The notes: generated by a model not told the origin, from the letters alone. A DNA stretch of 64,000 bases from Marinobacter iranensis (GCF_029207565.1 NZ_JANCMW010000004.1:62001-126000); one strand, 5' to 3'. Numbered from the stretch's first letter, positions 18,437-28,814 are shown. Numbers and translations: made by a program.

Positions 18437-18553
18437 CGTTTACGGTGCATCCAGATTCGGTTGATGGAACGTACATACCGTCAGGCGTTTCGTTGGGGCT
18501 ACCCGACAAGCACGCTGTACAGGTTAAACCACGAATTAAAGGGCAATCAGGGT

Positions 18554-19510
18554 ATGACCCGAGTGCAAAACTGGCTGACAAACATTCTGAGGTGGTTCGA
18601 TTCCGCCGCAGGTTCGGATCACCTCGACACAAGTTCGCGTGCTTTCAATTTTCTCAGGGTAGTGCCCTTTATAGCACTTCACCTCGCCTGTCTGCTGGTC
18701 ATCTTTACCGGTACCAGCACTTTTGCGGTCATCTTCGCGGCCGCGTTCTTCGCCGTGCGCATGTTCGCCATTACCGGCTTCTATCACCGCTATTTCGCCC
18801 ACAAAACCTTCAAGACCAGTCGCGTGGCACAGTTGCTGTTTGGAGTTCTGGGGGCCAGTGCAGCCCAGCGCGGCCCCCTGTGGTGGGCGGCCCATCACCG
18901 CCACCACCACCAGCACTCAGATGACGAAAAAGACCTCCACTCCCCTCATCAGGGCGGATTCTGGTGGTCGCATGTGGGCTGGTTTACCTGTGACGCCGGG
19001 TTCGCCATGGACGAGCGCCGGGTAAAAGACTGGATGAAGTTTCCGGAGCTGCGCTTCCTGAACCGTTTCGACTCTCTGGTGCCAGCCGCGGCTGCAGTTG
19101 GTATCTATGGCCTTGGTGAAGTTCTGGCGGCCCGGGCACCAGGATTGGGTACCAACGGCCTGCAATTGCTGGTGTGGGGATTCTTCATCTCCACCGTTGT
19201 GTTGTTTCACGCTACGGTATCGATCAATTCACTGTCTCACGTCTGGGGCAAACGCCGCTTCGAGACATCCGATGATAGCAGGAACAACGCCTGGCTCGCC
19301 CTGATCACAATGGGCGAAGGCTGGCACAACAACCACCATCGCTGGCCGCAATCCGTGCGCCAGGGATTTCGGTGGTATGAGGTGGATATGACCTGGTACG
19401 GACTGTGGTTGCTCGCGCGCCTTGGAATCATATGGGACATGAACCCGATTCCAGAACACATTCAGGAAGAAACCCGCCAACTGGACGCCACGAGGAGGAG
19501 GAAGTCATGA
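18554..19510 (+). CDS. Acyl-CoA / fatty-acid desaturase (membrane di-iron type)
   Basis: 318 residues. The three histidine boxes are present: HRYFAH (78-83), HHRHHHQHSD (114-123) and HNNHH in GEGWHNNHHRWP near the C-terminus. Hydrophobic helices lie at about 35-75 and 190-220. The layout fits delta-9-type acyl-CoA desaturases, which introduce a cis double bond into a saturated chain. I chose the ATG at 18554; an in-frame ATG at 18416 would overlap the divergent gene and add 46 residues without domain support. It is the first gene of an eight-gene coupled operon, and its stop overlaps the next start (ATGA). Confidence 0.9.
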   Translation: MTRVQNWLTNILRWFDSAAGSDHLDTSSRAFNFLRVVPFIALHLACLLVIFTGTSTFAVIFAAAFFAVRMFAITGFYHRYFAHKTFKTSRVAQLLFGVLGASAAQRGPLWWAAHHRHHHQHSDDEKDLHSPHQGGFWWSHVGWFTCDAGFAMDERRVKDWMKFPELRFLNRFDSLVPAAAAVGIYGLGEVLAARAPGLGTNGLQLLVWGFFISTVVLFHATVSINSLSHVWGKRRFETSDDSRNNAWLALITMGEGWHNNHHRWPQSVRQGFRWYEVDMTWYGLWLLARLGIIWDMNPIPEHIQEETRQLDATRRRKS

Positions 19511-19974
19511 GTACCGCCTCAATTATTGAAATGGGTAACAAGAACTCATCCGTGCACGAAACCCTGGGGCGCTTCAAGCAGCTCTTTAACAACCTGTGCG
19601 CCGGTAACATGGCGGAACTGTCCAGCGTCTACAGCGAAAGCGTACGTTTTACCGACCCGTTCTCCAGCGTCCGCGGCATTGATGAACTCACCGAGTACCT
19701 CACCGGCGCCTACGCCAACGTGATTTCCTGCGGCTTCGATTTCGGCGAGCCGGTGGTTAACGGCGAGGACGTTTGCATCCCCTGGGTCATGCACCTCAAG
19801 CATGAGCGTATTCGCAAGGGCAAGGCCGTTGACGTGGATGGGATCAGCCAATTGGTGATCCGCGGGGGCCGCGTTGTCTCCCATCGGGACTATTTCGATG
19901 TCGGCCAGTTGCTCTATGAAAACCTGCCACTGATGGGCGGTGTTATTCGCTGGATAAGGAATCAGGCAGGATGA
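19507..19974 (+). CDS. NTF2-like / SnoaL-type nuclear transport factor 2 family protein
   Basis: 155 residues with an NTF2-like fold pattern: ETLGRFKQLFNNLCAGNMAEL then VRFTDPFSSVRGIDEL, a recurring signature of small proteins in this lipid operon. No catalytic residues can be assigned. The start overlaps the desaturase stop (ATGA), with GAGGAGGA a few bases upstream, and its own end overlaps the SDR start. Probably a cytosolic accessory factor for the lipid modification encoded by the operon. Confidence 0.75.
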   Translation: MSTASIIEMGNKNSSVHETLGRFKQLFNNLCAGNMAELSSVYSESVRFTDPFSSVRGIDELTEYLTGAYANVISCGFDFGEPVVNGEDVCIPWVMHLKHERIRKGKAVDVDGISQLVIRGGRVVSHRDYFDVGQLLYENLPLMGGVIRWIRNQAG

Positions 19975-20771
19975 GTGTAAGGCTTGAATCAACCTCCAAT
20001 ATCTGGATCACCGGCGCCAGCTCTGGTATCGGCGAAGCAGTCGCGCGGGCGCTGGTGGAACAGGGCCACAACTTGATTGTCACCGGGAGACGACAGGAGG
20101 CGCTGGACAACCTTAAAGCGCTGGCGCCGGATCGGATTACACCAGCCCGCGCCGACACCACCGGCAAAGAGGAACTTCAGGGCATCGCCGGAAGCCTGGA
20201 AGCCCATGGTGACCTGAACATGGCGATCCTGAACGCCGGTACCTGCGAGTACCTGGACATTGCCGACTACGACAGTGATGTCATCAGCAACAATATCACC
20301 ACCAACGTAGTGGGCACCGCCCGTTGTCTCGACATTGCCCTGCCCGCGCTCCGCCGCACCGTCGCCAAAGGGCAACCGGCGACCCTGGTGATCGTCAGTT
20401 CGTCGGCGTGGTGGTTTCCGTTCGGGCGTGCTGAAGGCTACGGCGCCTCAAAGGCCGCACTCACCTATTTTGCCCATTCCCTGAGAGCCGACCTGGCGCA
20501 GGAAGGCATTGATGTGGTGGTCGTATCCCCCGGGTTCGTCAAAACGCCCCTGACCGATCGCAACGATTTCCCGATGCCCTTCCTGGTATCGGCGGAGGAT
20601 GCAGCCGGGCGCATCGTTAAAGGGCTTAGGAAGGGCAGTAACGAGATAGCCTTCCCGAAACGCTTCACCTGGATGCTCAAAGCCCTGGGCGCCCTGCCCC
20701 AGGGGCTGATTGACCGAATAGCCGCCAGCATGAGCCGGCAAAGCAGAAAAGAACAGGAAACCAATGGATGA
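19971..20771 (+). CDS. Short-chain dehydrogenase/reductase (SDR)
   Basis: 266 residues, classical SDR. The cofactor motif is TGASSGIGEAV (from residue 13), NAG is at ILNAGTC, the catalytic Ser is in VIVSSSAWW, and the YxxxK motif is YGASK. NAD(P)-dependent oxidoreductase; the substrate is unknown but is likely lipid, given its position between an NTF2-like gene and an amine oxidase in the lipid operon. It overlaps both neighbours by 4 bp. Confidence 0.85.
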   Translation: MSVRLESTSNIWITGASSGIGEAVARALVEQGHNLIVTGRRQEALDNLKALAPDRITPARADTTGKEELQGIAGSLEAHGDLNMAILNAGTCEYLDIADYDSDVISNNITTNVVGTARCLDIALPALRRTVAKGQPATLVIVSSSAWWFPFGRAEGYGASKAALTYFAHSLRADLAQEGIDVVVVSPGFVKTPLTDRNDFPMPFLVSAEDAAGRIVKGLRKGSNEIAFPKRFTWMLKALGALPQGLIDRIAASMSRQSRKEQETNG

Positions 20772-22033
20772 GTAACGAACGTCAACGTATTGCAGTCATT
20801 GGCGCTGGGGTCTCCGGGCTTACGACAGCCTGGTTATTGTCGGAAAAATACGAAGTGGAGCTTTTTGAGGCCGGTGACTACGCCGGTGGCCATACCAATA
20901 CCGAGAGGGTAACGGCCGGCGGGCAGCAGTGGCCGGTAAACACGGGTTTTATTGTGTTCAATGACTGGACCTACCCCAACTTCATGAAGCTGATGGATCG
21001 ACTGGGGGTGGCCTCCGAGGTCAGCGACATGAGCTTCAGTGTCGACTGCCATTCTTCCGGCCTGCAATACAACGGCACCAGCCTGAATACCCTGTTCGCC
21101 CAGCGCAGTAACCTGCTGAACCTGCCCTTCCTGCGCATGATCCGGGAGATACTGCGGTTCAACAAAGAATCCCGGGCGGACCTGGCAGAGGGACACATCA
21201 CAAACGATGAAACCCTGGGCGAGTACCTCAACCGCAACGGCTATTCCCGGTACTTCCGCAACTACTACATCGTACCCATGGGGGCCGCCATCTGGTCAGC
21301 ACCCGAAATCGTCCTGGAACAATTTCCAATCCGCTTCTTCCTGCAGTTCTTTAATAACCACGGCATGCTCTCGGTGGACGACCGCCCCACCTGGCGGGTT
21401 ATCTCTGGCGGCTCAGCCCGCTACGTGGACGCAATGATGGAACGACTGGGCGACCGTACCCACCTGAACAGCCCCGTCACTTCCGTGGTCCGTGAGCCAG
21501 ATCGGGTTGTCGTGACCAGCAAAGGCGAGCATCACGATTTCGACCAGGTGGTGTTTGCCTGCCACAGCGATCAGGCCCTGGGCATGATCGCCGATCCCTC
21601 GGCAAAGGAACTGGACATCCTTGGAGCCATCACCTACCAACGCAATGATGTGGTGCTGCACACCGACCGTTCGGTCCTGCCCTCAAATCGACGGGCATGG
21701 GCGGCGTGGAACTATTTCATACCGAATCACAGCACCGAGCCGGTGTCGGTGACTTACAACATGAATATCCTGCAGAATTTTGATGATGCGCCGGAAACCT
21801 TCTGTGTCACCCTGAACCGCAGCCGTGACATCAATCCGGACCGCATCATCAAGCGATTTGATTACGCCCACCCGGTGTTCACTCTGGAGGCGGTGGCCGC
21901 CCAGAACCGCTACGACGAAATTGGCGGCCACAACCGCAGTCACTTCTGTGGTGCCTACTGGTTCAATGGTTTCCATGAAGACGGCGTAAACAGCGCACTC
22001 CGCGTCACCCGGGCCCTGGGTGTGGAGCTGTAA
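20768..22033 (+). CDS. FAD-dependent amine-oxidase-family protein of the CFA-associated type
   Basis: 421 residues. The N-terminal FAD motif is AVIGAGVSGLTTAWLL (from residue 9), followed by GGHTNTERV and the strongly conserved NTGFIVFNDWTYPNF. This subgroup of NAD(P)/FAD proteins is regularly encoded next to DUF1365 and CFA-synthase-like methyltransferases, and a homologue occurs in the singlet-oxygen-responsive sigma-E/ChrR regulon of Rhodobacter sphaeroides. It probably oxidises or desaturates a modified acyl chain; the exact reaction is inferred. It overlaps the SDR gene by 4 bp. Confidence 0.85.
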   Translation: MSNERQRIAVIGAGVSGLTTAWLLSEKYEVELFEAGDYAGGHTNTERVTAGGQQWPVNTGFIVFNDWTYPNFMKLMDRLGVASEVSDMSFSVDCHSSGLQYNGTSLNTLFAQRSNLLNLPFLRMIREILRFNKESRADLAEGHITNDETLGEYLNRNGYSRYFRNYYIVPMGAAIWSAPEIVLEQFPIRFFLQFFNNHGMLSVDDRPTWRVISGGSARYVDAMMERLGDRTHLNSPVTSVVREPDRVVVTSKGEHHDFDQVVFACHSDQALGMIADPSAKELDILGAITYQRNDVVLHTDRSVLPSNRRAWAAWNYFIPNHSTEPVSVTYNMNILQNFDDAPETFCVTLNRSRDINPDRIIKRFDYAHPVFTLEAVAAQNRYDEIGGHNRSHFCGAYWFNGFHEDGVNSALRVTRALGVEL

Positions 22034-22035
22034 CC

Positions 22036-22946
<911 letters not shown>

Positions 22947-22959
<13 letters not shown>

Positions 22960-24215
22960 ACACCTCATTCGAATCCACTGGCACTGGCGATCTGCCGCTT
23001 ACCAGCCGGGTGGCCAAAGCCCTTGTCTGCCAGCAGCTTTCACTGCTGGAAGCGGGAACCCTGACGATTCGTGAGCCCGGCTCTACATACATGACGTTCG
23101 GAGATGGCGACACCCGATACGCATCGGCAGAGTTGATTATCCACGATTCCAGTACCTGGAAGGATCTGCTCACTGGTGGCAGCGTAGGCGCGGCGGAAGC
23201 TTACGTGGCCGGCGACTGGTCCACCCCTGACCTGGTCACTCTGTTGCGGTTCTTCACCCGCAACGTGGACCACATGAATGAGTTCGAAGACCGGTTCAGT
23301 TGGGTGACCAAACCCGCCTTGAAAGGCCTTCACTGGCTCAACAGGAACACCAGGGACGGTTCGCGCAAGAACATCAGCGCCCATTACGACCTGGGCAATG
23401 ACCTTTTCGAGACGTTCCTGGATCCAACCATGATGTATTCCTCCGCGATATACCCCACCCCGGAAGCATCGCTGGAGGAGGCTGCTGTCCACAAACTGGA
23501 TACCATCTGCCGCAAGCTGGACCTTCAGCCGGAAGACAGGGTGATTGAAATCGGCACCGGTTGGGGTGGCTTTGCCGTGCATGCGGCAAAGCACTATGGC
23601 TGCCACGTAACAACCACCACGATCTCCTCCGAACAACTGGAACTGGCCAGGAAGAAGGTAGCCGATGAAGGCCTCGAAGACAGGATTGCCCTGCTGTTTG
23701 ACGACTACCGTGACCTTGAAGGCCAGTTCGACAAGCTGGTCTCCATCGAAATGATTGAAGCCGTTGGCCCGCAGTTTCTTGACAGCTACTTCTCGCAGAT
23801 CAGCCGACTGCTGAAGCCGGATGGCCTCGCATTGGTCCAGGCCATCACTATGCCGGAACAGCGCTACAGGCGCGCCCTCAGGAACGTGGATTTCATTCAG
23901 CGATTCATCTTCCCGGGCAGCTTTATCCCCTCCTTCGGGGCCATTCTGGAATCCGTCCGCAACGGTTCAAACCTGGTGATGACGCACGCCGAGGATATCG
24001 GCTTTCACTACGCTCGCACCCTGCAGGACTGGAACCACCGGTTTATGGCCAACCGGGAAAGGCTGGAGCGCTTGGGCTACGACGAGGCCTTCCGCCGGCT
24101 TTGGCAATTCTACTTCGCCTATTGCGAAGCCGGGTTCAGTGAGCGTGCCATTGGTGTTTCCCAGGTCCTGTTTGCCAAACCAGGCAACAAACGGGGGAAT
24201 ATCCTGAGCGTATGA
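22947..24215 (+). CDS. Cyclopropane-fatty-acyl-phospholipid synthase family methyltransferase
   Basis: 422 residues. An N-terminal lipid-binding region (about 1-130) precedes a SAM-dependent methyltransferase domain with motif I EIGTGWGGFAVHAA (from residue 201) and the conserved SAHYDLGNDLFETFLDPTMMYS-like region split over residues 147-168. It adds a methyl or methylene group from S-adenosylmethionine to the double bond of a membrane phospholipid acyl chain. Whether the product is a cyclopropane, a methylated or a furan fatty acid cannot be read from the sequence. The operon partners (desaturase, flavin oxidase) make a multi-step modification likely. Confidence 0.9.
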
Positions 24216-24733
24216 TCCAGAACGACACCCTGCGCAACAGCCTCAATTTCATCCTGTTCCAGTCCGGCTGGTTTGTCTGTGTTCTCTACCCAGGCCTGCC
24301 AGCAGCCGGCTTCGTCGCCTTGCTGCTTGCCTTCCATCTGGCGCTCGTAAGCCAGCACCGGTTTGTCGAACTGCAGTTCATTGGGGCCGGCACGGTGCTG
24401 GGTGGCGTTTTGGATGGCATCTGGTTCCAGACCGGGATCCTTGATGACGGCAGTGGCAGTGTTCAGCTCACGCCGGTGTGGCTGGTTGGCATCTGGGCGA
24501 TTTTCATGACCACCCTCTCCCACTCTCTTTCGTGGATCGGCAGTAAACCCTGGCTGCCGTTCGTGTGCGCGCCGGTTGCCGGGCCCTTTGCCTACTGGTC
24601 CGCCAGCAAGCTCGGTGCGGTCGAACTGCCGGACATGCCGCTGTCCCTGATCGCGCTGGCGTTCGGCTGGCTCGTCGTCTTCCCGGCCCTGCTCTACCTG
24701 CGCAAATTCCTCTACCCGGAGCTGATCAGATGA
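24212..24733 (+). CDS. DUF2878 family integral membrane protein
   Basis: 173 residues, almost wholly hydrophobic with about five membrane helices, as in DUF2878. It overlaps the methyltransferase stop by 4 bp (ATGA) and its own stop overlaps the next start. The family is typical of this lipid operon in marine gammaproteobacteria and has no known function. Confidence 0.8.
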   Translation: MIQNDTLRNSLNFILFQSGWFVCVLYPGLPAAGFVALLLAFHLALVSQHRFVELQFIGAGTVLGGVLDGIWFQTGILDDGSGSVQLTPVWLVGIWAIFMTTLSHSLSWIGSKPWLPFVCAPVAGPFAYWSASKLGAVELPDMPLSLIALAFGWLVVFPALLYLRKFLYPELIR

Positions 24734-25461
24734 AACAGATCGCTACGCTGCTCGCCTGTTCCCTTCCCCTGACGGGTATAGCCGCGGACATGCGGTTCAC
24801 GGGTAAAGCGACACCTCCGGACAGCGACAACGTGATCTACGAGGAACGCCATGTTGTCGAGGGTGAATGCACGGGAGGGCTTTTCCGGCCCACATCCCAG
24901 ACGGTTACCTACGTTCGTGGGGATGCCAACACCTTCGCCAAAAAAACGCTGACTTACGATCAATCCCCTCTGCGCCCATCCGTGGATTTCCAACAACCGG
25001 GTTTCAACGAAGTCATGGACATCCGCAACCGCAATGACTCCGAACTGGATATTAAATGGCAGACACCCGAAGGCAATACGGAAACCTCAACCGTGGCTAT
25101 CACAGAAAAGCTGGTTGTAGATGCCGGCTTCGACAATTTCGTTCGCAGATATTGGTCGGAAGTGACGTCCGGTGAGACCGTTGCGTTCGACTTCCTGGCG
25201 CCCACCCGTAGCAAAGCCTACGGATTTGTTCTCGAACCCACCGACGATGATCGTATCAATGCGGCCCACACGGTAAGGATTGAACCTTCCGGAACCATCC
25301 TCAGCTTCCTGGTGGACCCCATCCTGCTTGGCTACAACGAAAACGGGGCGCTTACGGACTACCTGGGGTTGACCAATATTCGCAAGGACAAAGACAGCAA
25401 CTATAGGGCCCACATCCGCTATACCGTGGAAACCACCCCGGATTGTGAACTGACCCGCTGA
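24730..25461 (+). CDS. Exported protein of unknown function, last gene of the lipid operon
   Basis: 243 residues beginning [20 protein letters not shown], a clear Sec signal peptide with cleavage probably after GIAA. The mature part is polar and beta-rich and contains two cysteines (in EGECTGG and TTPDCELTR) that could pair in the periplasm. The ATG overlaps the DUF2878 stop; a longer upstream frame is not supported. Operon position suggests an envelope role linked to lipid modification, perhaps binding or transport, but that is inference. Confidence 0.75.
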   Translation: MKQIATLLACSLPLTGIAADMRFTGKATPPDSDNVIYEERHVVEGECTGGLFRPTSQTVTYVRGDANTFAKKTLTYDQSPLRPSVDFQQPGFNEVMDIRNRNDSELDIKWQTPEGNTETSTVAITEKLVVDAGFDNFVRRYWSEVTSGETVAFDFLAPTRSKAYGFVLEPTDDDRINAAHTVRIEPSGTILSFLVDPILLGYNENGALTDYLGLTNIRKDKDSNYRAHIRYTVETTPDCELTR

Positions 25462-25562
25462 AACCGTCCTTGCAGCCAACGCGGACACCGGGGTCTGTTA
25501 TGGTAGACTTGCTGTTCTCCCAAATAACCATGACAGCCAGTCACAATAGAGAGTCTCCGCCG

Positions 25563-26375
25563 ATGATGTTTGTCTCCTTCAACGTCAACAGTATCCGCAC
25601 ACGGCTGCATCAGCTTGGAGCCGTGATTGATAGCCTGAATCCGGACTTTATCGGCCTGCAGGAAACCAAGGTGACAGACGAGGAATTTCCGGAGGAAGCC
25701 ATCCGCGAACTCGGTTACCACGTCCATTTCCATGGCCAGAAGACCCATTACGGCGTCGCCCTGCTGTCCCGTCAGGCACCGGACAGCGTCCTGAAAGGCT
25801 ACCCCTGGGACGGAGAGGATTCCCAGCGCCGGCTGATCACAGGCGAGTTCACGGTTGGCGGTCGCAAACTGACGGTCATTAACGGCTACTTTCCCCAGGG
25901 AGAAAGCCGCGATCATCCGGTTAAGTTTCCGGCCAAGGAAAAGTTCTACGCGGACCTGATGCGCTATCTGGATGATCTGAAGGCGGCCAACAGCGAAATC
26001 GTGGTGATGGGAGATATGAACATATCCCCCACCGACCTGGATATCGGCATCGGAGCCGACAACGCCAAACGCTGGCTTCGCACCGGAAAGTGCAGCTTCC
26101 TGCCGGAAGAGCGGGAGTGGCTGGAACAGGTTGAAAGCCGTGGGTTTACGGACGTGTTCCGTCACCTCCATCCTGAAGAGGCGGATACGTTCAGCTGGTT
26201 CGATTACCGCAGTAAAGGGTTCGAGAGAGATCCACGCCGTGGTCTCCGTATCGACCTGATCATGGCCAGCGAGGCCCTACTGCCAAAAGCGAAAGAGGCA
26301 GGGGTAAGCTACGACATTCGTGCCATGGAGCGGCCTTCGGACCATTGTCCGGTGTGGGCCAGCTTCGAGCTTTGA
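25563..26375 (+). CDS. xthA: Exodeoxyribonuclease III
   Basis: 270 residues, very close to E. coli XthA in length and sequence. The AP-endonuclease/exonuclease motifs are intact: [18 protein letters not shown] (metal-binding Glu), [22 protein letters not shown] and SDHCPVWA (catalytic Asp-His). It removes nucleotides from duplex 3' ends and cleaves abasic sites. I chose the ATG at 25563, with a second ATG one codon later also possible; an upstream in-frame extension has no family match. It lies alone between the lipid operon and the TetR gene. Confidence 0.95.
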   Translation: MMFVSFNVNSIRTRLHQLGAVIDSLNPDFIGLQETKVTDEEFPEEAIRELGYHVHFHGQKTHYGVALLSRQAPDSVLKGYPWDGEDSQRRLITGEFTVGGRKLTVINGYFPQGESRDHPVKFPAKEKFYADLMRYLDDLKAANSEIVVMGDMNISPTDLDIGIGADNAKRWLRTGKCSFLPEEREWLEQVESRGFTDVFRHLHPEEADTFSWFDYRSKGFERDPRRGLRIDLIMASEALLPKAKEAGVSYDIRAMERPSDHCPVWASFEL

Positions 26376-26397
26376 ACGTCCTTTGCCGGGCCGCGAC

Positions 26398-27027
26398 ATG
26401 AAGAAAATCAAAACCCGCGACCGCATCCTTGAGGCCAGCCTGATGCTGTTCAACAGCATCGGCGAGCCCAATGTCACCACCCTGTTGATTTCGGACGAAC
26501 TGGACATCAGCCCGGGTAACCTTTATTACCATTTCAAGAGCAAGGGCGACATCGTCGGGGAATTGTTTGCCAGCTACGAGCATGAAATGCATGATCTGCT
26601 GGCCGTGCCGGAGGATGCGGACATCAGTCTGGACCAGCAGAGCTTCTTCCTGCACCTGCTGTTCGAGACCGTTGCCCGGTATCGGTTTCTTTATCAGGAC
26701 CTGGTGAACGTACTCTCCCGATACGAACAGCTCCAGACACGCTTCCGGCGCATCCTCAAGAAAAAAACCAGCGGTTTCAGGACGATCTGTGAGAGTTTTC
26801 GGCGCCAGGGCATCATGGAGATCACCGATGGCGAGCTGGACGCCCTGTGTGACCAGCTAACCCTGACGGCCTGCTATTGGAGCAGCTTCGACAGCCTGTC
26901 ACACCTGGAGGACCGGGATTCAATGGACCCGGGCCGCGGTGTCTACCAGATGATGTACCTGTTACAGCCCTACCTGGGCCCGGAGGAAAAAGAGCAGATT
27001 TACCTGATGAGCCGGGACTATCTCTGA
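26398..27027 (+). CDS. TetR/AcrR-family transcriptional regulator
   Basis: 209 residues. The N-terminal helix-turn-helix is clear: RDRILEASLMLFNSIGEPN then LLISDELDISPGNLYYHF. The C-terminal ligand-binding part is helical and of the type found in a pseudomonad TetR subgroup (TetR_C_7-like). The ATG at 26398 gives the family-typical N-terminus. It is convergent with the phasin gene 24 bp away. Target genes and ligand are unknown. Confidence 0.85.
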   Translation: MKKIKTRDRILEASLMLFNSIGEPNVTTLLISDELDISPGNLYYHFKSKGDIVGELFASYEHEMHDLLAVPEDADISLDQQSFFLHLLFETVARYRFLYQDLVNVLSRYEQLQTRFRRILKKKTSGFRTICESFRRQGIMEITDGELDALCDQLTLTACYWSSFDSLSHLEDRDSMDPGRGVYQMMYLLQPYLGPEEKEQIYLMSRDYL

Positions 27028-27050
27028 AGGCACCGCCCCGGGGCAGGATG

Positions 27051-27470
27051 TTATTCCTCTTCAGAACGGTCTTCGGTTTCTTCCTTCAAACGATGGAGCT
27101 CTGCTTCCAGGGCCTGAATCCGGCGCTCCATTGCTTCGATCTCCTCACGGCGGTGGATACCAAGGCGACGTAACGCCCCGGACACCCGCTCGTCGAACAG
27201 ATTCTCGAGCCTGTCCCAGGTTCCGGTGGCCTTATCCCGCACATCACCCACGCGGCCTTCCACCGAGCGGACGTGCTTTTCCACCACGCCCCGGGTCTTG
27301 TTCTCCAACTGCTCGCCTTCCTGGACCAGGCGCTCGAAGAACCGGCCAGCGTCTTCCTCGGCCTTGGTATAAGCGCCCAGCCCGGCCAGCCAGATTTGCC
27401 TGGCGGAACCCTTTATCTTACCTGCCAGTTGCTCATCATTTTCCGGCTTGTTCTCGTTTTCGTCAGACAT
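27051..27470 (-). CDS. Phasin-family / polyhydroxyalkanoate granule-associated protein (PhaI-like)
   Basis: 139 residues. SARQIWLAGLGAYTKAEEDAG with FFERLVQEGEQLENKTR is the phasin signature of the PhaF/PhaI group. The C-terminal third (about 105-139) is a charged coiled coil (MERRIQALEAELHRLKEE). The Ala/Lys/Pro-rich DNA-binding tail of PhaF is absent, so PhaI-like is the better label. It coats storage granules and limits their coalescence. It has a good sigma-70 promoter upstream (27512-27541). No PHA synthase gene is in the window. Confidence 0.85.
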   Translation of the reverse strand: MSDENENKPENDEQLAGKIKGSARQIWLAGLGAYTKAEEDAGRFFERLVQEGEQLENKTRGVVEKHVRSVEGRVGDVRDKATGTWDRLENLFDERVSGALRRLGIHRREEIEAMERRIQALEAELHRLKEETEDRSEEE

Positions 27471-27511
27471 GCAAAACCTCGGGGGACTTGGACTCTCAGT
27501 AACTGTTGATT

Positions 27512-27541
27512 GTATTACAGCGGGCTCTCAATTTCAGTCAA
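27512..27541 (-). promoter_or_regulatory. Candidate sigma-70 promoter of the phasin gene
   Basis: Read on the minus strand: TTGACT, an 18-bp spacer, TAATAC, about 42 bp upstream of the phasin ATG. Both boxes match the consensus at five of six or close to it. Confidence 0.6.
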
Positions 27542-27695
27542 CAACCTGAAATCCCCGTTCAGAAAACGGAACCAGACGCCCTGAGAGCCCCACAGTGAGC
27601 GGCTTTAGTATAAGCACACTCTCGATATGAAAAAATGTGATCAAACGAATCGTTCGCAGGCTTGAAGTGTTCAAAATATGGTCAATACTTCACTG

Positions 27696-27787
27696 TACCG
27701 GCGTCACCTGCTGATGCCGGTTGTCTGGAAGTCTTTCATGGATACTACTCGCACGCCTCTGCCCGGCCACCAGTGCCGGGCTTTTTT
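27696..27787 (+). ncRNA. Candidate small regulatory RNA (~92 nt) with own promoter and terminator
   Basis: The 389-bp gap between the phasin gene and the YeeE gene has no coding sequence, yet it contains a promoter-like TTGAAG (27662-27667), 16-bp spacer, AATACT (27684-27689), then a 5' hairpin ACCGGC...GCCGGT (27697-27721), and then a rho-independent terminator GCCCGGC...GCCGGGC plus six T (27761-27787). No ORF with a ribosome-binding site lies between promoter and terminator. The terminator is not explained by any plus-strand gene upstream. This is a prediction from structure only. Confidence 0.5.
27761..27787 (+). terminator. Rho-independent terminator in the phasin-YeeE gap
   Basis: 7-bp stem GCCCGGC / GCCGGGC with a 7-nt loop and a T6 tail. 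It has no upstream plus-strand gene closer than the TetR gene at 27027, so it probably ends the candidate small RNA. Confidence 0.8.
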
Positions 27788-27808
27788 ATGCTCCCGGCTG
27801 GGTATATA

Positions 27809-27829
27809 GTTATTCCTTAAATGAATAAC
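27809..27829. promoter_or_regulatory. Perfect inverted repeat upstream of the YeeE gene, operator candidate
   Basis: GTTATTC, 7-bp AT-rich spacer CTTAAAT, GAATAAC. A TATATAG box (27803-27809) directly precedes it, so a bound repressor could block transcription of the YeeE/DUF6691 pair. AT-rich palindromes of this kind are bound by ArsR-family sulfide/persulfide sensors such as BigR/YgaV, which control YeeE-type transporters in other bacteria. No ArsR gene is in the window, so the link is inference. Confidence 0.45.
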
Positions 27830-27859
27830 CTTAGAACCGTGTAGAGGAGAGGAAATCCA

Positions 27860-28300
27860 ATGATTGAAATCGCGTGGGAAAACTTCACGCCCTGGTCCGC
27901 ACTGGCGGGCGGCGTCATTATCGGGTTGGCAGCTGCGGCATTTGTGCTGCTGAACGGACGAATAGCCGGTATCAGCGGCATTCTTGGCGGGCTGCTTATA
28001 CCAAACAGGAACGACATTGCCTGGCGGTTAGCCTTTCTCGCAGGAATGATTTCCGCTCCTCTGCTCTGGGCAATGACCGCAAACTTGCCGTCCATCGAAA
28101 TCAGGGCCGGCTACCCGGCGCTTATCGTTTCCGGGCTATTGGTCGGCATCGGCACCCGGTACGGGTCCGGTTGTACCAGTGGCCATGGTGTTTGCGGCCT
28201 CTCCCGCCTTTCTCCCCGCTCGCTGGTTGCAACACTGACGTTTATGGCAGCCGGCTTTGTCATGGTTTATATCGTCCGTCACCTGTTGCCAGGAGCCTGA
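27860..28300 (+). CDS. YeeE/YedE family membrane transporter subunit
   Basis: 146 residues, about four membrane helices. The conserved cysteine signature [20 protein letters not shown] (about residue 98 onward) is that of the YeeE/YedE family, in which such cysteines conduct thiosulfate or related sulfur compounds across the inner membrane. It is a half-size protein whose partner follows 3 bp downstream. The start is supported by GAGGAGAGGA upstream. Confidence 0.88.
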   Translation: MIEIAWENFTPWSALAGGVIIGLAAAAFVLLNGRIAGISGILGGLLIPNRNDIAWRLAFLAGMISAPLLWAMTANLPSIEIRAGYPALIVSGLLVGIGTRYGSGCTSGHGVCGLSRLSPRSLVATLTFMAAGFVMVYIVRHLLPGA

Positions 28301-28303
28301 TCA

Positions 28304-28729
28304 ATGAAATTCAACCTCGCATCCTTGGGCGCCGGCTTGCTGTTCGGAATCGGACTGCTGGTCAGCGGCATGGCAAATCCTGAGAAGGTCCTCGGCTTCC
28401 TGGACCTTGCCGGGCAATGGGATCCTTCACTCGCCTTTGTCATGGGCGGTGCCATCCTTGTGGGTCTGGTTGCCTTTACCGTGGCCAAGAAACGTACGCT
28501 GTCCTACCTGGGCTTCGAAATGCGCCTGCCAGGATCCAGAACAATCGACCGCCGGCTGGTTATCGGCAGCCTCCTGTTTGGTGCCGGATGGGGATTAGCT
28601 GGCTTCTGCCCTGGCCCCGGCCTGGTGGCCCTGGGCGCAGGTAAAGCCGGGGCCCTGGTATTCGTCGCTGCCATGATAGCGGGTATGGGCCTTTTCGAGC
28701 TGATTGAGAAAAACAGGGTCCGACATTGA
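28304..28729 (+). CDS. DUF6691 family protein (second half of a split YeeE/YedE transporter)
   Basis: 141 residues, four hydrophobic helices, with LLVSGMANPEKVLGFLDLAGQWDPSL and GAGWGLAGFCPGPGLVALG split around residues 25-45 and 90-108. The second half of the YeeE fold is here, including the Cys in GFCPGPG. It works with the preceding protein as one transporter. It ends 85 bp before the DUF442 sulfurtransferase gene. Confidence 0.85.
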   Translation: MKFNLASLGAGLLFGIGLLVSGMANPEKVLGFLDLAGQWDPSLAFVMGGAILVGLVAFTVAKKRTLSYLGFEMRLPGSRTIDRRLVIGSLLFGAGWGLAGFCPGPGLVALGAGKAGALVFVAAMIAGMGLFELIEKNRVRH

Positions 28730-28814
28730 AAGTTCCCATGGCCCGGGCTCTGACAGCGGCGGTGTCCTGTGGCATTATGCTCGGGCACTTATGTGACCGG
28801 TTAGAGGATCGCTT

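Noticed and set aside
18416..18553. N-terminal extension of the desaturase from the ATG at 18416.
   Set aside because: It would overlap the start of the divergent flavoprotein gene, fill the whole promoter region and add residues with no similarity to desaturases.
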